DNA of 64,000 nucleotides, from positions 806,001 to 870,000 of the forward strand of contig ML133461.1 in NCBI GenBank assembly GCA_003864495.1, in the 5' to 3' direction. Both the position numbers and the translations under genes were made by a program. This document shows positions 1 to 12,800 of this stretch, in pieces. How positions within the stretch are numbered: position 1 is the first letter of the stretch; every line of letters starts with the position of its first letter. This DNA is from Nemopilema nomurai (Eukaryota > Cnidaria > Scyphozoa > Rhizostomeae > Rhizostomatidae). The notes beneath the pieces are model-generated. The model was not told the DNA's origin, did no database searches, and saw nothing but the letters and a program-made list of their open reading frames with translations.

Positions 1-337
1 AGAAAACCTACATGCAACCATTGTCATTACACTAGCAATATTAAAAACCATACTAATGTCTTCCAAACAGTTTGTATGAACTAATTCAAATAATTCAATT
101 ACCATACGACATAACAAGGTACCCAAAAATACACCATTTAAAACCTTCTAGAACAGAGTGCTTCCCTAAATGTGTTTTGGTACAAAACAAGACAGCAACT
201 TAACAAGAATAGGTTGATTTCAAGCTGTAACTTGGTCACGATTGTCACCTTAAGGAACAATTTAGAGCATAGTGCAATTTGACAGTGCTACAACTGTCAC
301 TAGAACTGGCAGAAACAGTGCTGAAAGTTATGAACAA

Positions 338-343
338 TTTATT
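338..343 (-). terminator. Candidate polyadenylation signal AATAAA
   Basis: The minus strand reads AATAAA about 25 bases after the stop codon of the four-domain gene. This would make a very short 3' UTR. Confidence 0.4.
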
Positions 344-367
344 GGCAATCGAAAGTTCCATCAGGAA

Positions 368-3300
368 TTAGCCCTTTGCAAAGGTTTTGAATTCCCTGAA
401 CATGATGACGTTTCTATGTCCATTTGCAACAACCACACCACCACGTGGGTGCCAAGGAATGGACGCGGCATACCTTGCGACTTCCAGGTTGTCAATAAAC
501 AAAGCAGCTTCGTTCTTCGAATTCACCTTCACGCGTAACAGAAACCAGGTATCTTGTTTAGGCCGGTGTCCACCGCAAGAGCCTGAATTCGTCTTTCGCT
601 GCCGCACTTGCCCGTTGAAGACGGTTCCAAACTGGTGGCAGTTTTGCTTATCGTGCAAGCTGTGGATTTGATAATGATTAAACGTTATGATTGCGGTCTG
701 ATTGTGATCATCCGGAGTGGTTTGATTGTGATAAGATTATGATTAACAATAATTGTTTGATTATGATTAATGATTGTTATTCAACCATGTGGATTTTGCT
801 GGACTTAATATAAGTAATCGTTTAATGACAAAAACGGAAGGGTAGAGAAATGTGGCCCAAAATTGTCTTGATTGCAAGTTAAATCATTTGCTTGGCATGA
901 GGAAGAAGGAAAAACCTTGTCTACACCTGACATTACTAACATGGACCAAAGTGAAACATTCTAGTAACTAAACTCTAGGTTTTTATGGGAGAGGCATCAA
1001 CGAAGGTTATTGTCCATCAAAGATATCTTCGTCTTTTCATACTTTAAAACAAAACCCGGAACGAAATCATCATGTATGCAAATCTTTAGTTATCGCTGGT
1101 AAAAAGGGCCTTGAAATTTTCTTATTTATTCTTAATACTGACTTAGCAATTGAAGAGAACCGACTGATTCCTTACCGTATGTAAACAAATTCAAAATTAT
1201 TTTCATCCAGCGCATTGAACATGAGTCCGAGGTTACCCCAGTCGCTTCCAAGCCAACTCTCAACATTGTTCAGCTTCGCTTGGACAATATACTGTTTGGA
1301 ATGCGTTCTCAATGTTGGGCGCCACATGGCGCTGCAGAAGCCGTTCAGGGGCCAGTTGGGGTACATGCCATCGATGACGAAGCTGCCATTGTTCTGGTGA
1401 GTTTTCCTTCCGCACCGCGAGAATATGAATTCGAATGGCTTGATTGCATGGGACTCGTACCTCCGGAAGGTCAAAACGTTTCTATCCCCGTTCGACACGA
1501 CCACGCCTGCAATTCGATAATGATAATGAAGGTGGCATGTAACTATAGTAAATTTTTTTTTCATTTTCAATGCCTGAAATATTGGGCTCAACACCCCTGC
1601 AAAAGTCAGGGAATCAAACAAATATAATCATTAGCATAATCATCAACATAATCATTAACATAATCATCAACATAATCATCAAGATAATCATCAACCTATA
1701 AGTACATTTCGTATCTCAGGAAGCCTACTTCGTTGAATTCATTCATTAAGTGTTACTCATCAGGAGGCACTATTCAAAACCTATACACGAAGGAGCACTT
1801 GAAAGCTGAACGGAAAGGAGGGTAAAATACTCATCCATTTTCCTCAAAAGAATTTCCGTGTGCGAAAGGCAATCAGTTCCCATCAAAAGTCTAACCAAGC
1901 TCGCACTCGTGCAGAATTATATTCAAAAGTCATTCTCCTACACAACTTTGAATTCTCAGATGATGGCTATTTAGACAGTGATCGTAGTGACGGAACGCAA
2001 TCCAACAACACGAATTCTTGGCTAATCATGGAGGCACATCGGTCAAGCACCATGCAGGCTGCGTGCTTTATCAATGCCTATCATCACGGTAGAAATTATG
2101 CTTTTTGATTTTGAATTTAGTGAATTTTTGGTTAAACAACTAGGTACAGAAAGTAAGATGCAAGCACCAACCTCCTCTGGCGAAGTTGTGGAAATGCGGA
2201 CTGGCAGTTATAAGGTGCTTTCCGTCCAATGCAATTATGGCCGAAGACTCTCGAACGGAGACTGACATTTTGAACCAAACGCCCTTCTGTGGAGGCCCTC
2301 CTGGGCATTTGCCTTCCAATAAACTCGAATGCTGCACAATTCCGTTCATGACATATCCCATTCTAAAGCAGAACCCGTTCTTCTTTGGCCTGAAATTTAG
2401 AAAAGGATCATCAATGTCTCATAAAGTGTCCTTTAGAGGGTTGGTTGGCCAATCTTGCTTGCGCGTGTTGGTTGGCTGATGGTCGTGTATGCGCGTAGAA
2501 TGGAGGAAACGGTTCCCTAATTATATGGCGCACGAGGAGAAAACGTCCGGTTGAAAATAACGTCAGATAATGTGCTACCAAAGAGGATACCTACTCAGGT
2601 TTGTCACACCATGTCATGCTGACACATTTTTTCTCGCTCCCCAGCCTAGACTTTTCCATCCTCATTACATCACCATTTCATCATCCTCTTTCATCCCTCG
2701 TCAGCAAATTTATTCTTAGATTAGTTAGTATAAATATAATTGTAAAGTCAGTCAGAAACAGAGCTACAGAATACAACAGGCAACGCATCGTCTTTCTCTC
2801 TTTCTCTCGACCTGGCTCCGTGTTCTCCGCACGTTAAATAAGACAACTTTGGCTCGGATCGTCCATAGAGGTTAAGCAACGCAGTCAGTAGAAACACATC
2901 ACAATTCGTTTCTACAGAGGATACCTACTCAGGTGCTATATGCAAAGTATCAGGACACGTATCAACCCCTAAACGAACCTGACATAGATGAAGTCATAGT
3001 TAGAACTGTCCTTAGCATTGAAAGCAAGTCCGACGAAACTTCTGCCAGATTCGGAGTCTCTCCAGCCTTGCATGAACATCTCAGCTGAAATAAAGTAGTT
3101 GTTTCCTGGAATGATCTCCTTGCTGATTGCTCTGCAGAACGTGTCCTGCGGGAATCCACCGTGTTTGGCATCGAGAATGTGGTACTTATTCGTGCTACGG
3201 GTGAATCTGGTGCAATCGTGAATGTCAAATTTGCTGGGCTCAATTGGCCTCACTTTGTAGTACTTGAAAGAAGCCACACCGTCGACACCATTGCCAAGGA

Positions 3301-6300
3301 TAACGCCTCCGACTGCCCTGCAATTTGAACACGCGTGGAATTCAGATTGAATACATTGCGTGTTGCAGCGTGTAATACACGATGAAGTCTACGAATAATG
3401 CGAAGTCACCTTAAGCATCGTGATGATGCTAGCGGGGGTGATTTCAAGAGGGTTCCAATGGACCTAAAACCCTTGTTGAAGATAATGTGATACTTTTCGG
3501 CATTGTTGATTTGTGACAAGAGCCCCATGTTCCAATGCTTATCGATAAAGAAGTACCTCTGTAGAAAGATCCCCAAATACTGAAATCCACAGAAGATTAT
3601 AATGACGAGGCAACCAAATCTCGAAATGTTCGTTGAAGTTAGAGAGCTAATGGCAAGGCAATACGAGTAGTTGCTCCATGCTTCGTTTTAAGTAGGCCTA
3701 AACTTTTTTAAAGTTGTCCATACCTACGTTTATAAAAATCTATATTGAAGATTTATAGATCGACTAGACAACAAAATGGCAATGCTGCAATAAGTGCTAT
3801 TACTACTAAATTGACCGTGTTTGTGTTGGTAAATTAACACACACCCTCACTCTTAGACCAGATATTTTGGCCAGACTTGTAAGGAAATGCTAAACAATTT
3901 CAAACAGACTTACCTAGTCGGAAAGTGTGCTTTTGTTGACACAAGGTGCTTTCCATCCAGCTCTACGCTGACGTCATCACCTCTGACGTAGATCGTAACG
4001 TTGTTCCACACGGCCCCTTTAAACTGCCCACCAGGACAGGCACCTATTTTGGCATTGACCCAGTTAATATTTGTATTTTGAACAAAGCCTGTGTTGTAGC
4101 AACCACCAAAAGAACCTGGCCTAAAACATATTTTCGTGCTATTTAAAAGGCTCGATCATTTGCATCTTTTTGCGGACTTAAGAATCAGGCCTAAAATGCA
4201 TAAATGAGACTTTGTTGGAATGAATGTACGGTTAAGATGCGTGACTAAAAGGATGTTTATTCTGGGTTCCTGCGAGACGAGGCTTTATTTATGTCACTTA
4301 TCATGTGTCAATGATTGGATGGTTTGAATATTTTTGCTAGAAGATTTCAGAATGATAAATCCACGTAATAGATGCTGGAATACGATTACTTAAAAGGGGG
4401 CTTATTATCTATTAACGTAGGATAAGGAACGATGAAAACATGATTAACGCTCTCTTGTTATGTAGCTATGATGGTTTGGCTTTGTCAAAAATATAAGAAA
4501 GACAGACATTTATTTGAAAGAAATGCTTAGTAGGTCAGGGTCAAAGAATTAAACGGAGAGCAGCTTTTCAACAACAACCAAATTTGCATTGCTTTATCTC
4601 TTAGTATCTCAGGGTAAAAGTTACCTGAAATAGACGAAATCGAAATTGTACTGGTCCTGTGCATTGAACAGCAGGCCTAAGTAGCCAGTTTGTGGCGTCC
4701 CCGTGAATCCACGCTGGTTGAAAAGACTGGCGGAGATGGCGTAGCTGTTTGTGGAAATAGACTCCTCCCGTATAGCCTTGCAAAAGCCACTGTCAGGCCA
4801 AGTACCGTCTTTGGCATCCAGTCGATAATACTCGTCGCTGATTCGGTAGTACGACCTGCAGTTATATATCGTGAATGGATACGGCTTGATTTTCGAGATG
4901 TTGAAGTTCTTGAAGCGTATGACATTTTGTTGACCGGCTGCGACAACCACGCCACCGCGACCGATTGGCGGGAAATGAGGCTTGATGACGCTGACCTGAA
5001 TGTCATTTAGGAACAGCTGAGCTGCACTTTCACGAACATAGACCTGTTTTTGAAATGTAACCACGTCATTAACAGAGAAAACTGACAGTCCATAATAAAA
5101 AGGGCTTAAATGAATATGTCAAATTAGACTTTATAGTCTGATTTCTTCAGAAAGTGAGAAATAAAACCCATTTACCACTACCAAAATGATGCTCAATTTT
5201 GGTCGGGACAATTTTCCATACTTAAAATCCATTAAATTCATTTAAATTCATTACACAATAGAGGTAATTTCTTCAATCATTAGAAAATTTGAGAATGTGT
5301 ATACCAATTAATCTAAATAAAAATTTGTGGAAAAATGATTTAATTATAACGTGGAGGTTATGGCACAGATTTTAGTTTCATAGAATGACGTAAAAAACCA
5401 TACAGAACCTGAAGTTTGAACCACGTTCGCCCCCTCGGTGGTCCATCCGGGCATGGCCCGTTGTCAGTGCCAACCCACTGGATTCTGTTGTTTTGGACAT
5501 AACCAGTTTGGAAGCAGGAGTTCCTTCGGTGTAGCCTAGCGGTGGAGGGGTGTTATCAGACTGAATATTGCGGAGGTGCAAACCTGTCACATTTGTTAAT
5601 CAGGATTACTTAATTACATCAAAATGTGATTAAGTACTGCATCAGAGTTATTAGCGTCTTTTGCCCAGTAATTATGTGGTATTGCAGATAACATCAAGAC
5701 TAGGCGAGAAGGCAATTAAGCGGACGGTGTACCGAGAAACAAAAGCCTTTGACATTATGTTCGCCCAAAGCTGTAAATTTGCCTTCGCAGAACATTTTTT
5801 GCTGGAAGCTTTGGATTAATGTTATTTCCATTAAAACTTCCATATTCAGTAAGTGGAAGAAAAGTCTGTCGCAAAAACTGGCAATTTTGAAAATAATAAA
5901 GAAATTTCATAATCCATAATCCTGCATAATCCAGCAAACAGTCTGGAAATTAAAATAATCCTGTCGGTGATTATCTGGTTGTTGTTACATAAAGTAATAA
6001 ATTGAATATATTTGGTCTGTGAAAATAGAGCGAAAAAAATTTGCTGCATGCCATTTTAGTTCGTGTTTGATCTGGTCATACAGTGTTATAGAACAATTGC
6101 AAGAAGTTTTGTTACACTCCATTTTAAGCCTGTGGCTCAGACCCACTGAGTTTAGGAAAAGTACGAAGTTTGTCTTTTTCAGTCCTGTTGTTTATCAGCT
6201 CATGCCCACCTCAATTGGTTGACGTCTAGTTCTTATCGTATCTCTAAACTTCATTCAGATAAATGCAATGTCGTATCGGATTGCGGAGCCTGAAGTATAT

Positions 6301-6885
6301 AGAAGCCTCTTTGTTTTTGACACGAGAAGGACTAAGCCAATTTAGATAGGCCATAATGTCGGTCTGACGATAGAGGATGTGTCAGATAACCAAAAAAACA
6401 GAGAAAGGTGCACAGTTAGGAACAACACTAAACGCTACAATTGCACGCCAGATATCCTGAGAAGTATTTGGATTATTTGCTGCAATTCGTAAGACCTCTT
6501 TGAGTGTCAAGAGTAATCTTTCTGCGCTCCAATCCATTTCTCTTAATGGAAAAAACGTTTATGGTTGATTAGAAGGAAATCTCAGGTGAACGCTCACGTA
6601 TAGAATTTGAGTCTTACCGGAGATAAACAAAGTCGAAATTTTGGTTGTTTTCGATGTTGTACGCGATGCCAGGAAACCCATAATCAACGCTGTGATAGCC
6701 AACCACATTGTAGAGTTCCGTGGTCACCACGTAGTTCAACTCTGGTATCTTTTTGGTTGAAAAAATTCTACAGAAGGCGTGATCTTCCCATGTGCCGAAT
6801 GTGCCATCGGCTATGAAGAACTTTCCTTCATTTGAAGTCTTATTACCGCAGTTCGTGATGTCGAAAGTGTGAGTGTCTTCCTGGC
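368..6885 (-). CDS. Secreted protein with four tandem Cys-containing jelly-roll-like domains (exons 2-9)
   Basis: I do not recognise this gene by name. Exons in transcript order: 6885-6618, 5535-5409, 5043-4625, 4120-3914, 3317-2979, 2389-2172, 1506-1176, 659-368; all junctions are GT-AG and in phase. With the first exon near 21 kb the model is 2532 nt (843 residues plus TAA). It encodes four copies of a domain of about 180 residues (about 112-293, 294-474, 475-655, 656-843). Each copy has an early Cys (NC, DC or RC), an FC motif after a G-x-W/F-P-like turn, a strand reading NFDFVYxR, then Cys plus a TGYVQN-like run, a C-P-G-G-P-like loop followed by W, and a closing GGVVxxG-NVxxFxxF. In domain 1 the cysteines are 123, 149, 207 and 228. 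The LGLxFNAxDxxNFDFVY and rGGVxxxG-N-xxF patterns recall LamG or DUF1080 folds; that is inference. The introns (140-1082 bp) hold no other gene. Confidence 0.8.
1624..1695. repeat. 12-bp tandem repeat, six copies
   Basis: Six units of ATAATCATCAAC with one or two changes each, inside the intron between exons 7 and 8 of the four-domain gene. A looser relative made of TGATTATGATTA-like words fills 665-780, in the next intron. Confidence 0.85.
2582..2934. mobile_element. 315-bp insertion bounded by a 19-bp direct repeat (solo-LTR-like)
   Basis: The sequence AGAGGATACCTACTCAGGT occurs exactly at 2582-2600 and again at 2916-2934. The DNA between them (about 2601-2915) starts TTGTCACACC and ends TTTCTAC(A), so a TG...CA frame as in long terminal repeats can be drawn. 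The minus strand contains AATAAA in its middle. It lies in an intron of the four-domain gene. A 19-bp target duplication is long for an LTR element (usually 4-6), so a LINE-mobilised or otherwise atypical insertion is possible. No coding capacity seen. Confidence 0.5.
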
Positions 6886-9800
6886 CTAAAAAAGAAAATA
6901 CATGATAAGAATTTCTGGTCAAAGAATGGTCGGAAATGCTTCGGAAGAAGTAGCACACAGACGGGCACTTTCTACAAGATACCAATTGCCTGATAATCAC
7001 ATTTAGCGTGAAGCGAAGGTCTAAAACTGTCCCGTTCTATATACTACGACTGTATATCGGACTCGTTCGAACATAGTGTAAACATCAATCTTCGTGAGAA
7101 CGCTCTTCAGTGCATAAATGCCTCTTGCGTTTGCATCTTTATCTTCTGAAACTTGCAAGTTGAATTTAAGTGTACCATTTTTAAAACTAAAAACAAGAGG
7201 GACATTTTGACTATTGAAGCTGACATTTTATCATTAAGCTTGTCGGCGAAGCGGTGAGGACATGACATTAAATGCTAAAATGAAGCACATCGGGTCGTAA
7301 GATCAATAATTCATAATCCGACGAACAATTCCGGTCAGACATTCTAGCTAATGAAATGAACCTGTTTTGCAGGACAATGTACGCAAAAACAAACTTTGCA
7401 GACTCAGAGAGAGATTAAAGAAGGATGAAGTGACCAAACTGACGTACGTTTCTTTTAGGTGGCTTTCATGACGACCCTAAAGCCAAAGCTTCTTTTTCAA
7501 TGTATTCTACATCTTGATCAGACCTTCTCAATGACCTTCCTTTCCAGAATATATTGCCAAGTAGAGCCTCATTAAGGTCCTGATTTTATTGCGATTGGTA
7601 ACTGCGCTATATTCGTTACCCCTAGGTTAGTTATACTTAAGGGGATTGTAGAAACCTTGAATATTTTGCCACACTATCTCATTGTTAAGCCAGAAGACTG
7701 TGCTAGACTCCTTCTTAATGTTTTAGTTCGTATCTGATCAACTTTGAGTTCACATTCTTATAACACGCGTGCATGCAGAGACATTTTCCTTGCGACAGCT
7801 TGGTAGTATTCGCGAGTAATGACGTTGTAATTTCAAACATGTTATTGTGCTTTAATGGGGATTATGCGTAGGTTGCTTATTGGACACTGTATACAAATGA
7901 ACTAGAATGTTGATGCGAGGGGCAATTCACTCTTGCAAAAAGCGTACGAGATTTCCAGGAAAAAAGGATTTCGGGGACTTTTTGATAAAACAAAAGAGTT
8001 TTAACAAAAGATGTACGAGATTTATTTGGAGAGATTTGTCCCTCGTGATGCATGGGATTAAATGAAAAAGCATAGCAATTAAAACGCTATTTTTAACGAT
8101 AGGTGCCAGTAAGTTTTTCCGCAAGGTAAATCCTTTTCTAGCCGGAACCGGATATCACGAACGTGAAATAAAACAAGTTAAAGGTCAATCCGTTGATCTT
8201 CCTGGTTTTACGTGCAGAAAAGAAAGCTTAGTACTCCGTTGATTAAATGACATGCACTATTTGACATCGGCAGCAGGAAACCGTTAATCTTTCGGTTTCG
8301 AAACAAGGTGTTCAAAAGCAGGGAAAATGTAACCTTCACGAGTTGGACGATCCTTTTGCTGTTTAAATTAGAGGCCTAAGTCGTCGAAAATATTATGACC
8401 CTCGCCGTCCTTTTTACCAGCCTGTACACCTCGAATGTAACCTGGGCCTAAATAGACCGTCCTTCAATTTGTTCCTAAAAGATGTGCCCATTCTTTTGTT
8501 AGGACAAAGGAACTAAGCTTCGTAGACCAGGACCTGTTTACACGATACCGTGTAAATACTCGTTTCCACTTGAAATCTTATCGTTTTGTTCGCCCATCTA
8601 CAAGATATGCTTTAGAAATTGACAAAAACTTTTCGAAGATCGTACGATTTGCGAATGATCTACTGCAGAAGCCTGAAAATAAGTCTATTCAAGACGTTTT
8701 TTGTGACGTGGAACAAATTGATTTACGCTTTTTCACAATTGGAAATTCAAGCCATTTAACAGAATTCAGACACGAAGTCCTAGAGTCTAGGCAATTCATT
8801 TTGCGAATTGAAGTCCAGAAACCAAATTCTTAAGCATGTTACTTTTAATCGGTTAAATCGTTTTTATCATTTGTAGAACAACCGGGCCTTAACTTTGGAT
8901 CTGGACTCAATTTTGTCAGGAAAAACTAATTACAGCTAAGCTTCAGACAAAGGGCTAGTTAGCTAGCCGTGTTTCATAACCTGAAAACATGCCCTTCCAC
9001 TGAACGTTTTTATACTGGGGACAACGGCAGGAATTGTAAAGATTGAACTACTTTGAATTATTCTTATTTTTATTATTCTTATAACTACAAACAAAGCAAG
9101 ATATCTGCTACTGGGGTGGCGCTTCAATAAAAAAGAAGGCCTTTGTTATTAACACCTTTTGATTTTACTGTTCTTATTCTCTTTTGTAATTATCAGGCCG
9201 TGAGTCAAAAGAAAGGAGACAAGAAATTACCATAACTGCAGTGGTTCTCTCTGGTTTTCCCTTATGGAGCAAGCTGGATTAAGAATAGCAAGGATATGAA
9301 GAATTAAAACTTCTTTATACTGATATTCAAGAAGGTAAGCCTAAAATTATTATACAAAAATATGATATTTCTTTTGGTACCATCTTTTTTGAATCAACAT
9401 GATTTCTGGTATTTCTATTTTATTTGTCTTAGAAAAGAAAGTTTACCTTACTTTCAGTTTGAATTACCCACACTAAGTGAGTCTAGTACCCAGGGTAAGT
9501 TTGAATGTGCGTTTGAAAAATTGTTAAACAACTCGCTGTAGAAAATAATAATCAAACCATAATTTTTTCTCGGTTTGTTTAACAATGATTAAATTTGACA
9601 GTGAAAAGTACCAAATCTTCAATAACTGATTTGATGATTTTGTAGCTTGAAATATGCTACCCCAAAAGCTTTTAAATTTAATAATAACCTAGAGCTTGAG
9701 ATATAAAGGCTTGAAAATGGTGACGCTATCGTGTTTCATTAAGCCAAAGTATTCATTACGTCGGTGCGAAAATTGGATATCAACAATTAGAAGGCCAAGT

Positions 9801-12800
9801 CGGGGATTACTGAAAGAATCTGTGGAATTTCTATTAAAGACATAAAGTACTACGGGTCAATCAAACATTAGCCCTACCTCCTGTCATGGGTCAATTAGTT
9901 ATTACTGTTTCCCTTGTCCTATTGCGTAAAGTGTCCATGGAGACAAACAAATAACAGACAAGTATATATACACACAGCTGAAGTGGAACTTCGCAATTAA
10001 CGAAATAATGCTTCTTAGTACAAATATTAGGAATGCCGATAAAGAGCTTCAATATAAGAGAAACCAAAGTACTATATCGAGAAAAAGAAACGTATGTGAT
10101 AATTAATAGTCGACTTTTCGCTTGTGTAAGAAGGATACTGTAGAATTGGTCGCATGTCCCAATGACTTGGCGTGGTCGCGCATGGGCAGAAGTTCCTTCT
10201 TAAAGGCCTGCTCCGTCTAAAACCAGCGAAGAAGCAAAAAAAACATAATCAACAGCAAATATGCTTTTGATTATTCGCTCGATGTTTTCAAAACTTAATT
10301 ACAAGGGAAAGCTGCCATTTTATCGCAAGAGGTTCGAACATTCATGATTTCGTTGTTGTTGTCTGTTGTTTTCCTTGCTGCTGGATAACACGATTACTGC
10401 AAAGACAAGTGCCTAAGCTGATTGAAAATGTTTTAGTTACAATGTCGAGTGCCAGTGGTGTTTTGACAACAAGCTACGGATGACTAGAATAATCCAATCG
10501 AGCGATAGCAATCAATGGATTCCGGACATCTTCATCTATGCTCACATTTTTCAATATACTACTGCTGATAGCTTAGCGTTGATCTTGCATCAAATTGTGA
10601 CATGATTAAACGATATGTTACTCAACCAACCAAACTAATTATTCCAGCAATCGCATGTAACATGTGTGAGAGTGACATAAATCCAAAGAATTTATATTTT
10701 TGTTTTTAAATTTCTAAGCCAAGGTCGAGAACTATTCACTCTGCAGGTATCAAGCATTCGCTCACGATGCTAACTGAAAACAGTGAAAGTAAAAACCATT
10801 TAAGTTTTCATCGACCGCATTGGTCCGTTAGTGACACTTGGTCTTGAAAGTTCTGAGATGAAGATTGTGGTAGCCGTTGGCTCAAGCCAGTTAACCGTTA
10901 TGTTGTGCGTGGGAAGAATGGGCCTATCGAGTGCGCTCTTACCACATCCTGAACATTAAGAACAGAGGAACTTGATGTTTTCTTATCTCGTCCTGTTTGC
11001 TTTTCTTTCCACAGATATACCTCTTCGGTTCACCAAAACCACCAACGGTGCTCACTTTGGTATGGCACATAATATATCACCACGTTTGATCACATATAGA
11101 GTTTTGGTTTAATTATAATCAGAATGTTGGGGCGAATTGACTGATACTTTCATTGGGTTCAAATAATCTCCTGTTCCATCATCACTCATAGCGGGTTTTC
11201 ATGGAACAGGAAAGGCTTTTGGAATATTTAGATAAAAATGTCAGCTTGATGGACCACCAATTTCAAAACACTTCAATGCTGCCATATAACGGTGCCAAAT
11301 GAAGAGATCCCAATTAAAAAACTAGAGCTATGAGGTTAAATTGGTTTCAAATAACCAGACAAAGCACAGTGTACCAGCCACCCCTTCATCTTGCGATCAT
11401 ACGATCTGAGAAGATGAAACCTTGGTTTTCAAGGCAGATATTCCATTTCATGATACTGGTATGCTTTAGGGCAAACTTTTGGGCGATAATAGCAGGCAGC
11501 TTGGAAATGCGGCTTCCATTAACACGTGAAAGACTGATAACTAGATTAAAACGTCATGCTTAGAATATTCTGAATAAATAAATATATAAACTGCACAGCT
11601 CCGCTCTTGCTGCAAACATTTAATCAGATACTTTGATTGACACTTTGATCGCGTGATGAGAGAGCTAGCGAATCTGATTGGCTGGTTACAGTTAGTGATA
11701 ATAATTAACTCAGTAACTCTCATGGTGTGCCAACTGTTTAAACCAAATCAAAAAATAGTTCCTTTGCCAATTCACTTTTTGTAGAACAATTAGGAATTAT
11801 GTAGAGTGTTTTTTGTCGCCAGTAAGCAATGTACTTTACCAGAATCAGAGACGGAGGCCTGTTCGAAAAATTTCACAGGCTTGCATAACCACCACAACGC
11901 TTGTGACATTACCGTCCATTGACTGGTTTTGCAATCAAATTACTGGTTTTTCCCTCTTTTAACCAAGAAGCCCTGAAAACGTTGCCGCATTCAATCAATG
12001 CTAGACCACAGCTCAATGGCAATGAAAATGAATGAGATCTGGCTCTGGAACGCTGATATTATTGCATTTGGTATTCTGGCTAGAACACACTGCAATTCAA
12101 TCATACAACATGAACACTATCTGATATAAAATAAAACAAAGGCAAACTGTAAAAAAAGTTTCAAACGGGAGTTTTTATAAAATAACTGCAGGACGATATC
12201 GAAAGTTCTAACAACATTATAGCTTTAAGCCGCTTTGGGCCTCTTAGAATTCATATCTAAAAACACCATCCACGATTCCACTTTTGTCGTCGTGGAAAAA
12301 TCCTGGAGGTTTTCGTAAAAAGATTCTAACCACACAAAAAGTTCGCGTCTCAGCTCATAGTATGCATTGGCTCTGCGAAGGAGCTTTGGCTGACTCCCTG
12401 GGAAATTCAGTGATGGTTCTGTTTTTGCAAAATTTACCGGCCAACCAGCACAAGGATCTCATTTCATTGCAATGCAAAGATCATTGAGTTTCTGTTCAAA
12501 TCATAGTCGTATTCAGTCAGCGTAAATGTCACTGCAACGGATGAAAACCGTAGGAAAACGTTTCTACTCTGAGGGAAATGCTAGAAACAGGATAGTATTA
12601 GCAAAGGGGCCTTCTCTAGAAACACACCCAACGGCAGAAGAGACAAAAGGGCTTCAATAGACTTCTTTCCCTTCACATTTCCACAACAGAGGTCATCACC
12701 CCGTTACGGAAATTTCGTTGCGCAAAGAATTTTATTTGAAAACAAAAATCGCATGATCCCAAAGATTCGAGTAAAATTAATCCGTCGCATTTCACAATAA

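Noticed and set aside
2140..2361. Exon 7 of the four-domain gene starting at 2362
   Set aside because: That acceptor also keeps the frame, but starting 27 bases earlier (2389) restores the conserved Cys and Gly-Tyr-Val context present in the other domains.
7927..8124. Minus-strand ORF with a hydrophobic start as a closer first exon for the four-domain gene
   Set aside because: The N terminus is only weakly signal-like and I found no convincing phase-1 donor; the exon at 21 kb fits better in every respect.
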